Shown one piece after another: positions 27,866-37,524 of a DNA stretch of 47,108 nucleotides. Under the pieces are notes generated by a model, which worked only from the letters and a program-made list of their open reading frames with translations, was not told the DNA's origin and did no database searches. Origin of the DNA: Gallibacterium genomosp. 3 (lineage in GTDB: Bacteria; Pseudomonadota; Gammaproteobacteria; Enterobacterales; Pasteurellaceae); contig NZ_JTJR01000022.1 of the NCBI RefSeq assembly GCF_001678475.1, positions 1-47,108 on the forward strand. Reading direction: 5' to 3'. Positions within the stretch are counted from its first letter, which is position 1, and each line of letters begins with the position of its first letter. Made by a program: the position numbers and the translations under genes.

Positions 27866-28807
27866 ATGAAAAATAAATGGATCAAATTGCTTCTTTTAGC
27901 AGGTTGTTTATCAGTTGCAGCAACCAGTTTCGCAGTAGAAAAAGTGGTTGCTACGGTTAATGGTACCCCAATCCTCAACAGCCAAGTAAGCAAAGCTTTA
28001 GGAAAAAGAGCCAATACCCCTGCAAATCGTGCAGCCGCATTAGATGATATTATTGATGATATGTTAGTACAAAAAGCGATTGCTGATGCTAAAATTTCTG
28101 TATCTCAACAACAAATTCAACAAATTATGCATCAAATTGCCGATCAAAACGGTTTAACCTACGGACAATTCTTAGATGCATTGGATTATCAAGGTATTGG
28201 TGAAGCAAAATTCCGTCAACAAATTGCTCATCAAATTATTATGGGGCAAGTCCGTAATAAAGCGATTAGTGAAAGTATCTCGGTATCACGTGAACAAGTT
28301 GAGCAACTTGCAAAACAGATGTATAACGATGCAAAACAAAAAGGTACGTTAAAAACTGTTACTGCTCCAGAATATTTAGTCAGTCATATCCTAATCAAAA
28401 CTAACCCATTGCTAAATGATACTCAAGCAAAACAACAACTAACCTCATTACGCGCAGATATTCTTGCTGGTAAAACCTCCTTTGCTGATGCAGCAAAAAC
28501 CTATTCTAAAGATTATCTCTCAGGTGCTAATAGCGGTAGCTTAGGTTGGAACTTCCCTGAAGTGTATGAACCACAATTCCAAGTTATGATTAAAAACACA
28601 AAAAAAGGGGCTATCTCTCAACCATTTAAAACAAAATATGGCTGGCATATTTTGCAAGTGGTCGATACCCGTAAGGGAGATAGAACCAAAGACAGCTATA
28701 TGCAAAAGGCTTATCAACAAGTCGTTAATCAACAAGCGATGGAAGCCTCAAAAGACTGGGTAAAAACTTTACGCCGTTCAGCTGATATTAAGATTTTGCA
28801 AAAATAA
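27866..28807 (+). CDS. surA: Periplasmic chaperone / peptidyl-prolyl isomerase SurA (single parvulin domain)
   Basis: A 313-residue periplasmic chaperone for outer-membrane proteins. The signal peptide (1-22, ending ATSFA) leads to the SurA N-terminal chaperone region EKVVATVNGTPILNSQV, then one parvulin domain (about 165-275, with SHILIK, FADAAKTYSKD, GSLGWNFP and GWHILQV). E. coli SurA has two parvulin domains and 428 residues, while the short form is usual in Haemophilus relatives. I chose the ATG at 27866 because the signal peptide begins there; an in-frame ATG at 27842 would add eight residues. It precedes rsmA as in E. coli, though without pdxA. Confidence 0.93.
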   Translation: MKNKWIKLLLLAGCLSVAATSFAVEKVVATVNGTPILNSQVSKALGKRANTPANRAAALDDIIDDMLVQKAIADAKISVSQQQIQQIMHQIADQNGLTYGQFLDALDYQGIGEAKFRQQIAHQIIMGQVRNKAISESISVSREQVEQLAKQMYNDAKQKGTLKTVTAPEYLVSHILIKTNPLLNDTQAKQQLTSLRADILAGKTSFADAAKTYSKDYLSGANSGSLGWNFPEVYEPQFQVMIKNTKKGAISQPFKTKYGWHILQVVDTRKGDRTKDSYMQKAYQQVVNQQAMEASKDWVKTLRRSADIKILQK

Positions 28808-28836
28808 TCTTTGTAGCATAAACTGCACTAATTACA

Positions 28837-28863
28837 GACCGCACATCATGTGCGGTCATTTTT
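28837..28863 (+). terminator. surA terminator
   Basis: GACCGCACA (28837-28845) and TGTGCGGTC (28849-28857) form a 9-bp stem followed by ATTTTTT. The stem resembles a degenerate uptake-signal pair (GTGCGGT). Confidence 0.8.
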
Positions 28864-28900
28864 TCCATAATCGATAAATAGTAATAGACGAAATAGCACT

Positions 28901-29746
28901 ATGAATTCAAAAACACATCTTGGGCATACAGCTCGTAAACGTTTTGGGCAAAACTTCTTACATGATAATTACATTATTCAAAGTATTGTGGCTGCGATTA
29001 ATCCACAAAAAGATGATTTTTTAATTGAGATTGGTCCAGGACTTGGCGCCTTAACTGAACCTGTTGCAGAACAAGTTGATCATCTTACCGTTATTGAACT
29101 GGATAGAGATCTTGCTGAAAGATTACGTCACCATCCTTTCTTACATCAAAAATTGACGGTAATTGAACAAGATGTGATGCGTTTTGATTTCCAACAACTA
29201 GCACAAGAAACACAACAACCTTTACGCGTGTTTGGCAATTTGCCTTATAACATTTCTACACCGCTTATGTTTCATCTTTTCCAATATCATAATGTCATTC
29301 AAGATATGCACTTTATGTTACAAAAAGAGGTCGTAAACCGTTTATGTGCCGGCGTTAATAGTAAAGCTTATGGTAAGCTGACAATTATGGCGCAATATTT
29401 TTGCCAAGTCATTCCTGTATTAGAAGTACCACCAACAGCATTTAAACCAGCGCCTAAAGTAGATTCTGCTGTGGTACGTTTAGTACCGCATAAAACACTG
29501 CCACACCCTGTAAAAGATCTCTATTGGCTAAATCGTGTCTGTACTCAAGCTTTTAATCAACGCCGTAAAACAATACGTAATTCATTAATGGATCTGTTTA
29601 CCCCAGAACAATTAACCACCCTTAATATTAATCTGACAGATCGTGCGGAAAATCTCTCTATTGCGGATTATGCACGTTTAGCTAACTGGTTAGCCGATAA
29701 TCCACCACAAACTTCTTCCGATAACTTAGAGGATCTTGAGGCATAA
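28901..29746 (+). CDS. rsmA: 16S rRNA dimethyladenosine transferase RsmA (KsgA)
   Basis: A 281-residue methyltransferase that dimethylates two adjacent adenines near the 3' end of 16S rRNA, a late check in 30S assembly. The N terminus [11 protein letters not shown] and SAM loop [12 protein letters not shown] are characteristic, and NLPYN is the catalytic motif IV. The C-terminal helical domain has [12 protein letters not shown]. Its stop lies one base before the yrbG-like start, implying co-transcription, and apaH follows; E. coli also groups surA, ksgA and apaH. Confidence 0.97.
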   Translation: MNSKTHLGHTARKRFGQNFLHDNYIIQSIVAAINPQKDDFLIEIGPGLGALTEPVAEQVDHLTVIELDRDLAERLRHHPFLHQKLTVIEQDVMRFDFQQLAQETQQPLRVFGNLPYNISTPLMFHLFQYHNVIQDMHFMLQKEVVNRLCAGVNSKAYGKLTIMAQYFCQVIPVLEVPPTAFKPAPKVDSAVVRLVPHKTLPHPVKDLYWLNRVCTQAFNQRRKTIRNSLMDLFTPEQLTTLNINLTDRAENLSIADYARLANWLADNPPQTSSDNLEDLEA

Positions 29747-29747
29747 T

Positions 29748-30698
29748 ATGGAATATATCACGCTCTTGGTAGGCATTGTTTTTATTCTATGGGGAGCCGA
29801 TCGTTTTACCGATGGGGCGATAGCCCTTGCTCGCCGTTTTCAGATTAATGAATTAGTGATTGGACTAACAATCGTTGCTTTTGGTACTTCTCTACCTGAA
29901 TTTATTACTAGTTTTTGGGGAGCATTAAAAGGCAATTCGGGCGTTTCCGTCGGGAATATTATTGGTAGTAATCTGTTTAACACCCTAGTGATTGTGGGAG
30001 CAAGTGCAATTGCTACACCGATTGCTATAAAAGCCAGTTCGATTAAAAAAGAGATCCCATTTTCTTTACTCGCGGCAATTGCTTTTATTCTGTTATGTTT
30101 TGACAAATTTTTAAATGCTCAAAATACAGATTATATTTCACGTGCCGATGGTTTAATTTTATTACTGTTTTTTATCATTTTCTTAAGCTACACCTTTTCT
30201 TCTGCTAAACAACAGGATTTAGAAGCGGATAATGAACCAACCACTTTGTTGCCATTAAGTAAAGTCGCTTTTTATCTTATTATTGGTTTAGCTGTTTTGA
30301 TTTGGGGTGGTGATCTATTTGTTTCCGGTGCCATTCAAATTGCACAAAATTTTGGTATCAGTGAAGCCGTAATTGGTTTAACTATTGTCGCTGCGGGAAC
30401 ATCTTTACCAGAATTAGCGACTTCTGTTTTTGCCGCAAAAAAAGGTAGCTCAGATTTAGCCATTGGTAATGTAGTTGGTAGCAATATCTTCAACATCTTT
30501 TTCGTTATGGGCGCTTGCTCTGCCCTGTTCCCACTTTCAGTCGGCGATATCTCTTATCTTGATTTTGCTATGCTCATTATCAGTACGATTTTACTCTGGC
30601 TATTTGCGGCTACAGGCAAAAAAATTACACGCTCGGAAGGGACTATTCTGCTAGCCAGTTATGGTATCTATTTAGCTTATTTATTAACAACGCTTTAA
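29748..30698 (+). CDS. Calcium/sodium antiporter, CaCA family (YrbG-like)
   Basis: A 316-residue inner-membrane protein with ten hydrophobic segments in two inverted halves. Each half carries the alpha-repeat motifs: TIVAFGTSLPEFITS with IIGSNLFNTLVIVG, and TIVAAGTSLPELATS with VVGSNIFNIFFVMG. That is the sodium/calcium exchanger signature, as in E. coli YrbG. I chose the ATG at 29748 over a non-ATG start 12 bases upstream because GAGG precedes it at good spacing. It is placed between rsmA and apaH rather than in the yrb/lpt region as in E. coli. Confidence 0.92.
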   Translation: MEYITLLVGIVFILWGADRFTDGAIALARRFQINELVIGLTIVAFGTSLPEFITSFWGALKGNSGVSVGNIIGSNLFNTLVIVGASAIATPIAIKASSIKKEIPFSLLAAIAFILLCFDKFLNAQNTDYISRADGLILLLFFIIFLSYTFSSAKQQDLEADNEPTTLLPLSKVAFYLIIGLAVLIWGGDLFVSGAIQIAQNFGISEAVIGLTIVAAGTSLPELATSVFAAKKGSSDLAIGNVVGSNIFNIFFVMGACSALFPLSVGDISYLDFAMLIISTILLWLFAATGKKITRSEGTILLASYGIYLAYLLTTL

Positions 30699-30707
30699 GG
30701 AGATAAC

Positions 30708-31535
30708 GTGGCAACGTATATTGTTGGTGATCTACAAGGTTGTTTTGACGAATTACAATTATTACTAGAGAAGGTGTCTTTTGATCCTAAAATTGATACC
30801 CTTTATTTAGTTGGCGATCTAGTAGCTCGTGGTGATAAATCATTAGAATGTTTACGTTTCGTCAAATCGCTTGGCTCTGCTGCACAAACAGTGCTTGGTA
30901 ACCATGATCTCCACTTACTCGCTACTGCATATGGCATCAAAAAAGTAAAAGCAAAAGATCGAGTTGATGCTTTATTTAGTGCTCCTGATTTTGCTGACTT
31001 AATTGAGTGGCTACGACATCAACCATTATTAATTGATCACTCACAACAGCAAGGCTTTGTAGTCGTCCATGCAGGAATTAGCCCTGAATGGGATTTAGAT
31101 ACCGCTAAACAATGTGCCCAGGAAGTTGAGCTGGTTTTACAATGTGGTGATTATCAGAAATTATTAACTGAAATGTATAGTGATCAACCAGATCGCTGGT
31201 CTGAACAACTCACTGGTATCGAGCGTTTACGTTATAGCATCAATGTATTCACCCGAATGCGTTTCTGTTTTCTTGATAAACGTTTAGAGTTTGCTTGTAA
31301 ATTACCTCCTCTAGAAGCACCATCAGAATTAAAACCTTGGTTTGAGCTACCTAATTCGCTCTCTCAACCGACAAATATTTTATTTGGTCATTGGGCTAGC
31401 CTAATTGATTATCCAACACCAAATATGATTTATGCGCTAGATACGGGATGTGTTTGGGGAAATCGTATGACAATGCTGCGTTGGGAAGATAAACAACTGT
31501 TCACGCAAGCTGCTGTGAAAACTTATATTAGCTAA
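30708..31535 (+). CDS. apaH: Bis(5'-nucleosyl)-tetraphosphatase (symmetrical)
   Basis: A 275-residue metallophosphoesterase that splits Ap4A into two ADP and can also decap Np4-RNAs. The metal motifs [20 protein letters not shown] and GNHDLHLLA are all present near the N terminus. The start is GTG, with AAGGAG six bases upstream. It is the last gene of the rsmA-yrbG-apaH string and is followed by a bidirectional terminator shared with hupA. Confidence 0.96.
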   Translation: MATYIVGDLQGCFDELQLLLEKVSFDPKIDTLYLVGDLVARGDKSLECLRFVKSLGSAAQTVLGNHDLHLLATAYGIKKVKAKDRVDALFSAPDFADLIEWLRHQPLLIDHSQQQGFVVVHAGISPEWDLDTAKQCAQEVELVLQCGDYQKLLTEMYSDQPDRWSEQLTGIERLRYSINVFTRMRFCFLDKRLEFACKLPPLEAPSELKPWFELPNSLSQPTNILFGHWASLIDYPTPNMIYALDTGCVWGNRMTMLRWEDKQLFTQAAVKTYIS

Positions 31536-31559
31536 TACTCTTCTTAATAGATAAAACAA

Positions 31560-31580
31560 AAGCCGCTATTAAAGCGGCTT
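31560..31580. terminator. Bidirectional terminator between apaH and hupA
   Basis: AAGCCGCT and AGCGGCTT form an 8-bp stem with a 5-nt loop; TTTGTTTT follows on the minus strand and ATTTATT on the plus strand. Confidence 0.8.
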
Positions 31581-31603
31581 ATTTATTGTTCAAAAAACGT
31601 TTC

Positions 31604-31876
31604 TTATTTTACAGCGTCTTTTAATGCTTTACCTGAAACGAATGCTGGTACTTTAGTTGCTGGGATTTTAATTTCTTTACCAGTTTGTGGGTTACGGCCA
31701 GTACGTGCTTGACGTTGGTTAACTTTGAATGTACCGAAACCAATTAATTGTACTGGATCACCTGCTTTAAGGCTTGCTGTAATTGCATCTAAAGTTGCTT
31801 CTAATGCAGCTTTAGCATCCTTTTTGCTTAACTTAGTGTTTTGTGCAATTACATCAACTAATTCAGTCTTGTTCAT
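31604..31876 (-). CDS. hupA: DNA-binding protein HU (alpha type)
   Basis: A 90-residue nucleoid protein that bends DNA as a dimer. The HU signature [21 protein letters not shown] forms the DNA-binding arm, and the N-terminal helices [21 protein letters not shown] resemble E. coli HU-alpha. Its position after yjaG is the same as in E. coli (hemE-nfi-yjaG-hupA), which supports hupA rather than hupB. The 204-bp gap upstream suggests its own promoter. AGGG stands before the ATG. Confidence 0.95.
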   Translation of the reverse strand: MNKTELVDVIAQNTKLSKKDAKAALEATLDAITASLKAGDPVQLIGFGTFKVNQRQARTGRNPQTGKEIKIPATKVPAFVSGKALKDAVK

Positions 31877-32080
31877 AAATAATTACCCTCTATAAATTTA
31901 CTATGGTTATAAATTGAATAGATTATCTCTGTTTCAATTTCTTTATCGAAAGCCGAGATAGTTTTAATTGGTGAATATCCATTCTTCCACCCCAGCTCAA
32001 GCCTTGTCACGAGCCATCAGATTAATCTAACTTTCATCAGATGAAAAGTAATTTATGCTTAAAATTAGAAAAAAGTCACA

Positions 32081-32671
32081 TTAATTGTTAATTTCCACCC
32101 CAATATTGCTGATTTTTGTGGCACGGATCTCATTTTTTAACCCGTTAATCACCTCAATGTCCCGCTTTTCTAATTCGTTTAGGGTACGATAAATCGCCCA
32201 TTGCACATCTAATTCATCACTAATTAGTGGATTATCTTTTAACTCTTTTTCACTAAATTCACGATTCTCTTCTGTTTCTAATAATGCTACAACTGTTTGT
32301 AAAGAAAGCACACTCACTTTTACAGCTTGTTCTAACGATTCACCTGCAATAATAGTATGCAATAAATCCGATAATGCTTCACACGCATCTACCGCTGGTA
32401 CAATGCCAAAAAAGTCATAATCATTAATATCTGGAATCACAGCTTCTAACTTCTCTAATTGATGCTCAAAATTAATATTCGCATCTTTAACAGTTAGATA
32501 TTCCCACACTAAGTTTAGAATATTGTGATAAATTTTCGCCTGTTGAGGTTGCTCCGTAATTTGGCAAAACATCGCAAAATTTGGATACATACGCTCACAA
32601 AGACAAGCCATAAATACAATCTGTTGCCAGCTTTCTAAATTAGCTAAACGCTTTTGAATTGGATTTCTCAT
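32081..32671 (-). CDS. yjaG: YjaG family protein (DUF416)
   Basis: A 196-residue, mostly helical cytoplasmic protein matching E. coli YjaG throughout: NLESWQQIVFMACLCERMYPNFAMFC at the start, LTVKDANINFEHQLEKLEAVIPD in the middle and DVQWAIYRTLNELEKRDIE near the end. Its function is unknown. It lies 12 bp after hemE, so it is likely in the nudC-hemE-yjaG operon. The E. coli neighbour nfi (endonuclease V) is absent from between hemE and yjaG. Confidence 0.9.
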   Translation of the reverse strand: MRNPIQKRLANLESWQQIVFMACLCERMYPNFAMFCQITEQPQQAKIYHNILNLVWEYLTVKDANINFEHQLEKLEAVIPDINDYDFFGIVPAVDACEALSDLLHTIIAGESLEQAVKVSVLSLQTVVALLETEENREFSEKELKDNPLISDELDVQWAIYRTLNELEKRDIEVINGLKNEIRATKISNIGVEINN

Positions 32672-32683
32672 TTCTCTTAATCC

Positions 32684-33751
32684 TTAAACTGTTTTATAAG
32701 GCTGAGAATAACGATGAATCGCATCTACAAACACTTTTGGGCTTTCTACTGGTACATCTTGATGAATACCATGCCCCAAATTAAACACATGACCAAAGCC
32801 ATTACCATACCCTGCCAGAATCGTTTTCACTTCTTGTTCAATGCGTTCTGGTGCAGCATATAATACACTTGGATCCATATTCCCTTGCAATGCAACCTTA
32901 TCCCCTACACGTGCTTTAGCTTTTGCAATATCGATAGTCCAATCTAAACCAATCGCATCACATCCTGTTGCCGCGATCGCTTCTAACCACAAGCCACCAC
33001 CTTTCGTAAATAAAGTAACTGGCACTTTACGCCCGTCTGCCTCACGAATTAATCCAGCAACAATCTTTTCCATATAACGTAATGAAAAATCTCGGTATTC
33101 TAAATGTCCTAATACACCGCCCCAAGTATCAAATACCATTACAGCTTGTGCACCTGCTTTAATTTGTGCATTCAAATATAAAATAACACTATCTGCCAAC
33201 TTATCTAATAAACGGTGTAATAGTTGTGGTTCACAATAAAGCATTTTCTTAATCTTGGTAAATGCTTTGCTGGATCCACCTTCCACCATATAGGTTGCTA
33301 AGGTCCAAGGGCTACCAGAGAAGCCAATTAAAGGCACTTCACCTTTTAACTCGCGACGAATTGTTCTTACTGCGTTCATCACATAGCCTAACTCATCTTC
33401 TGGATCTGGAATCGGTAACTGCTCAACATCCGCCAGTGATTGGATAGTTTTAGCAAATTTTGGTCCTTCCCCAGCCCCAAAACTTAACCCTAATCCCATT
33501 GCATCTGGAATTGTTAAAATATCAGAAAACAAAATAGCTGCATCTAATGCATAACGACGTAATGGCTGTAATGTCACTTCACAAGCTAACTCTGCATTAC
33601 GGCATAGTGACATAAAATCACCCGCTTCTGCACGAGTCGCTTTATACTCTGGCAGATAACGTCCAGCTTGACGCATCATCCAAACGGGTGTCATATCCAC
33701 AGGCTGGCGTAATAATGCACGTAAATAGCGATCATTTTTTAATTCGGTCAT
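32684..33751 (-). CDS. hemE: Uroporphyrinogen decarboxylase
   Basis: A 355-residue enzyme that decarboxylates uroporphyrinogen III to coproporphyrinogen III in heme synthesis. The first signature, [15 protein letters not shown], and the second, [16 protein letters not shown], are both visible; the catalytic aspartate of [14 protein letters not shown] is present. Length matches E. coli (354). It begins 6 bp after nudC and is followed by yjaG. A complete heme-pathway gene indicates heme synthesis is retained, unlike in H. influenzae, which lacks early steps. Confidence 0.98.
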   Translation of the reverse strand: MTELKNDRYLRALLRQPVDMTPVWMMRQAGRYLPEYKATRAEAGDFMSLCRNAELACEVTLQPLRRYALDAAILFSDILTIPDAMGLGLSFGAGEGPKFAKTIQSLADVEQLPIPDPEDELGYVMNAVRTIRRELKGEVPLIGFSGSPWTLATYMVEGGSSKAFTKIKKMLYCEPQLLHRLLDKLADSVILYLNAQIKAGAQAVMVFDTWGGVLGHLEYRDFSLRYMEKIVAGLIREADGRKVPVTLFTKGGGLWLEAIAATGCDAIGLDWTIDIAKAKARVGDKVALQGNMDPSVLYAAPERIEQEVKTILAGYGNGFGHVFNLGHGIHQDVPVESPKVFVDAIHRYSQPYKTV

Positions 33752-33757
33752 AAACTT

Positions 33758-34537
33758 TTAATCCTCTGCACAGAGTGCTAATGTTGTTTTAATTAATTTG
33801 CGCGCAATTGTTCCTTCGGGCGGTAATTGCGGTAACGGTTTATCATAACGGAACCATTTTGCATCATGAATTTCACTATCTTGTAGGTGAATATCGCCAC
33901 TCTCATAATCAGCTAAAAAACCAACCATCAAAGAATTAGGAAATGCCCAAGGCTGACTAGCAAAATAACGAACATTTTTTACTTTAATACCTACCTCTTC
34001 AAAAATTTCACGATGTACAGTTTGTTCCAAACTTTCTCCCGCTTCTACAAACCCTGCTAACGTTGTATAGATACCACCAATATGGCGTTGATGATTGGCT
34101 AATAAAATTTCTTTTCCTCGTCTAACTGCAACAATAATCGACGGACAAATTACTGGGTAATGACGATAGCCACATTTTGGACATTCCACTGCAAATTCAT
34201 CTGTTGGTAAATAATTACGTTCACCACATTTACTGCAAAAACGGTGTGTTGTAAAAAAATAATTTAGCGCCACACCTCGATTTAATAGATTGAACTCGTC
34301 TTCACTACGATAAAGTTGATCCCGTAAAGAGGTATATGAATGTTGCTGATCATTTGGGATTTCTGCAATTAACCATAATGGTTGCTGCCTAAATTCACCA
34401 ATCACACAGCCCTGTAATCCAACAACACCACATTGTTCAGCAGTACCAAAAGGTAATTCTCCATCTTGTAAATAAAGTGCTGATCCTTGAGTTAATAACC
34501 AATATCCTTGATCTGTTATTTGAATAGTCTGCATCAT
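33758..34537 (-). CDS. nudC: NAD(H) pyrophosphatase / NAD-RNA decapping enzyme NudC
   Basis: A 259-residue Nudix hydrolase that cleaves NADH to NMNH and AMP and removes NAD caps from RNA. A four-cysteine zinc site (C101, C104, C119, C122) precedes the Nudix box GFVEAGESLEQTVHREIFEEVG, split here as GFVEAG plus REIFEEVG. The NudC-specific SQPWAFPNSLM follows. The first of two ATGs (34537) has AGGA upstream. It leads the nudC-hemE-yjaG operon; a perfect TATAAT lies about 65 bp upstream. Confidence 0.95.
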   Translation of the reverse strand: MMQTIQITDQGYWLLTQGSALYLQDGELPFGTAEQCGVVGLQGCVIGEFRQQPLWLIAEIPNDQQHSYTSLRDQLYRSEDEFNLLNRGVALNYFFTTHRFCSKCGERNYLPTDEFAVECPKCGYRHYPVICPSIIVAVRRGKEILLANHQRHIGGIYTTLAGFVEAGESLEQTVHREIFEEVGIKVKNVRYFASQPWAFPNSLMVGFLADYESGDIHLQDSEIHDAKWFRYDKPLPQLPPEGTIARKLIKTTLALCAED

Positions 34538-34599
34538 CGTTTTTTCCTCATTTTAATTATTAACGTGCGACTTTCTAAAAAGTTCTTTTCCCAGCAGCT

Positions 34600-34605
34600 A
34601 TTATA
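34600..34605 (-). promoter_or_regulatory. Candidate -10 element for the nudC operon
   Basis: A perfect TATAAT on the minus strand sits inside the palindrome CAGCTATAATAGCTG. The -35 region is poor (CCAAGA at 17 bp), so an activator may be needed. Confidence 0.4.
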
Positions 34606-34636
34606 GCTGAATTTCCTGTATTTCTTGGCTTTTTCC

Positions 34637-35209
34637 TTAATCTTCTAACGGATTTAATGCATTAATTACCCGAATCTCTTCAAATAGCGATAATTCGGAC
34701 ATATAGATCGGACGTAATTGTAATTGCTGATGATCTAAAAGATATTGGCGTTGTGTTCCTGCAAGTAATGGTGTATCCGGTGTGAACCATTCTCCCTGTC
34801 GTAAAAAAGCTAAATTACCAATACTACAATCAGTCACTTTATCTTGTTGAATAATCAAAATCTCATCTGCTGTTTGCCGCTGTTGATATAACAAGTTGAG
34901 TTGCTGACGATCACAATACTTAAATTGATAATTTAGATTTTCAGCCATAATAGGCTGGAAAGAACGAAACTGGCGCCGTTGATAAGGATAAAACTGAATC
35001 TGAATTTGGTTTTTGCCGTAATCCACTCGACAGCGTACTAGCCCTTGCTGAAATTCAGGTGGAATAGCAATCATACTTGCTAAATCAACCAATCCATTCT
35101 CATCCTGTGGATAAAGTGCTTCCATCGTCCGCTGATAACGTGCTTGATGGTATGCCAAACGCTGAATTTTCCCGTCCTGGATCGCTAATGTTTCAAAACA
35201 TCGAAACAT
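34637..35209 (-). CDS. pabC: Short class IV aminotransferase, probable aminodeoxychorismate lyase
   Basis: A 190-residue fold-type IV PLP enzyme, probably converting aminodeoxychorismate to p-aminobenzoate for folate. Visible family blocks are FKYCDRQQLNLL with the likely PLP lysine, ADEILIIQQDKVTDCSIGNLAF, and TPDTPLLAGTQRQYLLD. It is much shorter than E. coli PabC (269 residues): the N-terminal domain is compact. The same short form next to pabB occurs in H. influenzae. It starts 3 bp after pabB, so they are coupled. The activity is inferred from its partner gene. Confidence 0.8.
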   Translation of the reverse strand: MFRCFETLAIQDGKIQRLAYHQARYQRTMEALYPQDENGLVDLASMIAIPPEFQQGLVRCRVDYGKNQIQIQFYPYQRRQFRSFQPIMAENLNYQFKYCDRQQLNLLYQQRQTADEILIIQQDKVTDCSIGNLAFLRQGEWFTPDTPLLAGTQRQYLLDHQQLQLRPIYMSELSLFEEIRVINALNPLED

Positions 35210-35212
35210 ACT

Positions 35213-36148
35213 TTACCTCTTATTTATCGGAATATAGACTTTTGCCAATAATTCCTCATATTCACTAGTAACTTCACTATACCGAGTAATGCCACCTCCA
35301 CTGCGAAATTGTAAGCCGTCTTCTGTCTGTTCGATATAACGAATAATCACCGCACTTTCTAAATTTTCACCATCAAAATAACCAAATATACCAGTATAAA
35401 ACCCACGAGGCTGTTGTTCCGCTTGTTGAATGATTGAAATAGTTTTCTCTTTCGGAGCTCCACTAATAGAACCAGCAGGCAGCAATGTTTTCAATAATGA
35501 GATGGGATCTTCACGCCAGTTTTCATCGAGATCACCACAAATTTCTGAACTTGTTTGCCAGATTGCACCACGTGCTGTCTGAATTAATTCGGCATAACGA
35601 AAGCGAGAAACTTCAATATTTGTTGCGACCATTGCAAGATCATTCCTAAGCAAATCTACAATGGTATTGTGTTCCCAAAGCTCTTTTTTACAAGACAAAA
35701 GCTGTTCTCTAGCATTAGGCATATCTGCTTTAATCGTTCCTTTCATTGGATAGGTATAAATTTTATTGTTGTTGATCCTGATAAAACATTCTGGAGAAAA
35801 ACACACAAAGCGATCTTGGAAATATAATTTATATGGTGCTTCACTCAGCATAAAAATATCACGCAAACTATAATTAGTTTCAATCTTTGTCGGATAAGTC
35901 AAATTTAATAAATAACTATTTCCACGCTGAATCTGCTCCTGTACCAAATTAAACCCTTGCTGGTAATCACTGAATGCCATTGGTTTAGCTGTTAAAGAAA
36001 GTGGTTTTACTGGTGTAATAAATGATGAAGGAATGTTATTAATCCCTAAAATATTAAAATAAATTCCTTGTTCTGCTGCTTCGGCAAATGGGATAACTCG
36101 TGGCTGTTGCTGTTCAAAATCAATTAAAAAGAAAAAAGGTTCAGTCAT
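35213..36148 (-). CDS. pabB: Aminodeoxychorismate synthase component I, short form
   Basis: A chorismate-binding enzyme of about 311 residues that makes 4-amino-4-deoxychorismate. The C-terminal half has the chorismate signature blocks YPMKGTIKAD, LLRNDLAMVATNIEV, LLPAGSISGAPKEKTI, GFYTGIFGYFDG and FRSGGGI. The N-terminal part is far shorter than in E. coli PabB (453). I favour the ATG at 36148, 4 bp after ychJ, because MTEPFFFLIDFE looks like the family start; an in-frame ATG at 36202 inside ychJ is possible. An exact uptake signal lies at 35349-35357. Confidence 0.88.
   Translation of the reverse strand: MTEPFFFLIDFEQQQPRVIPFAEAAEQGIYFNILGINNIPSSFITPVKPLSLTAKPMAFSDYQQGFNLVQEQIQRGNSYLLNLTYPTKIETNYSLRDIFMLSEAPYKLYFQDRFVCFSPECFIRINNNKIYTYPMKGTIKADMPNAREQLLSCKKELWEHNTIVDLLRNDLAMVATNIEVSRFRYAELIQTARGAIWQTSSEICGDLDENWREDPISLLKTLLPAGSISGAPKEKTISIIQQAEQQPRGFYTGIFGYFDGENLESAVIIRYIEQTEDGLQFRSGGGITRYSEVTSEYEELLAKVYIPINKR
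35349..35357. other. DNA uptake signal sequence inside pabB
   Basis: ACCGCACTT, an exact uptake core with an A/T-rich flank as in full-length signals. Confidence 0.75.
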
Positions 36149-36152
36149 AACA

Positions 36153-36617
36153 TTACAATAAAAATGGTGCGCAACACTGTTTAAATTTTTTGCCTGATTC
36201 ACATAAACAAGGTTGTTTCATAGTTAATTTTGGCAGCACTGTTGGATCAAGAAAATACCAACGATCATGGCTATACACAAAGGCGGATAATTCATGATGG
36301 GCCATAGTTGTGCCATTTTGTTGATAATAGGCTTTAAATTCAACTAAAGCGTGATTCTTATCTGCTTCAGGAACAAATTTTATTACTTCTAGCCCACACC
36401 ATTCTGTACTTAATGACCATTGTCGCAGTGCTTTAGCATTTAATAATGGCTGTTGAGCAGGCACAGTAGTTGTAATGATATAATCAATTTCTGCTAATAC
36501 AAATGCTGCATAACGTGAACGCATTAATTGTTCTGCATTTTGTGCAAACTTTGTTTGTTGGTGTAATGGCTGACAACAGTCTGTATAGTTTAAACCTGAT
36601 TGGCATGGACACTGCAT
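36153..36617 (-). CDS. ychJ: YchJ family protein with two SEC-C motifs
   Basis: A 154-residue protein with a SEC-C zinc motif at each end: CPCQSGLNYTDCC at residues 2-15 and CLCESGKKFKQCC near the C terminus. Between them is a nuclear-transport-factor-2-like domain (AEQLMRSRYAAFVLAEIDYI, then WCGLEVIKF). The match with E. coli YchJ is clear, but no function is known. I chose the ATG at 36617 because AGGTCAG precedes it and the zinc motif begins at once; the frame is open for 17 more codons. It leads ychJ-pabB-pabC. Confidence 0.9.
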   Translation of the reverse strand: MQCPCQSGLNYTDCCQPLHQQTKFAQNAEQLMRSRYAAFVLAEIDYIITTTVPAQQPLLNAKALRQWSLSTEWCGLEVIKFVPEADKNHALVEFKAYYQQNGTTMAHHELSAFVYSHDRWYFLDPTVLPKLTMKQPCLCESGKKFKQCCAPFLL

Positions 36618-36730
36618 AACTTCTGACCTATAAAAAATAATTGCGTAGAATACGAAAAATTCCAGCAAAGAGAAAGAGTTATCTAAAGTTTATAGACGTT
36701 TTATTTTTCTATTTGTATGGTAGGCAAATG

Positions 36731-36751
36731 GTTGTCATTGATTTTGACAAC
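36731..36751. repeat. Inverted repeat upstream of ychJ
   Basis: GTTGTCA and TGACAAC, perfect 7-bp arms with a 7-nt centre, about 115 bp before the ychJ start and just after the rplI terminator. It may be an operator or part of the promoter region. Confidence 0.35.
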
Positions 36752-36762
36752 ATTAGAAAAAC

Positions 36763-36790
36763 AAAACCTCAGCCAACTGACTGAGGTTTT
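36763..36790 (-). terminator. Terminator of the rpsF-priB-rpsR-rplI operon
   Basis: AAAACCTCAG (36763-36772) pairs with CTGAGGTTTT (36781-36790); on the minus strand the stem is followed by GTTTTTC. Confidence 0.85.
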
Positions 36791-36813
36791 TATGTATCTA
36801 GAATAATTAGAAA

Positions 36814-37263
36814 TTATTCTGCAACAATAATTACGTTTAATGACGCAAACACTTCGCCATGGAATTGGAAACGTACTTCGTGTTCACCAAGGGTACGTAA
36901 TGGGCCAGTAGGAAGACGCACTTCGCTCTTCGCAACTTCAACACCTTTTGCAGTGATCGCATCAGCGATATCACGTGTACCAATAGAACCGAATAAACGT
37001 CCTTCATCACCTGCTTTAGAAGCGATAGTTACTGAACCTAATGCTTGAAGTTTTTCAGCACGGTCAAGTGCAGCTGCTAATGCTTTCGCTGCTTTTTCTT
37101 CTAATTCAGCACGACGAGTTTCGAAATACTCGATGTTTGCTTTAGTTGCCATAACCGCTTTTCCTTGTGGGATTAAGAAGTTACGTGCATAACCAGATTT
37201 TACATTTACTTGATCACCTACATTACCAAGGTGAACAACTTTATCTAAAAGAATGACTTGCAT
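36814..37263 (-). CDS. rplI: 50S ribosomal protein bL9
   Basis: A 149-residue ribosomal protein that binds 23S rRNA and stretches out from the L1 stalk base. The N-terminal domain [36 protein letters not shown] is the bL9 signature; a long central helix follows, then the C-terminal domain. The length equals E. coli bL9. It is the last gene of the rpsF operon, 21 bp after rpsR. Confidence 0.98.
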   Translation of the reverse strand: MQVILLDKVVHLGNVGDQVNVKSGYARNFLIPQGKAVMATKANIEYFETRRAELEEKAAKALAAALDRAEKLQALGSVTIASKAGDEGRLFGSIGTRDIADAITAKGVEVAKSEVRLPTGPLRTLGEHEVRFQFHGEVFASLNVIIVAE

Positions 37264-37284
37264 TACCGTATCCTCTCTTGTTAA

Positions 37285-37524
<240 letters not shown>

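Noticed and set aside
32032-32046. Palindrome TTTCATCAGATGAAA between yjaG and hupA as an operator or terminator
   Set aside because: Short centre and no T run; it may be chance in AT-rich DNA, and position relative to the hupA promoter is unclear.
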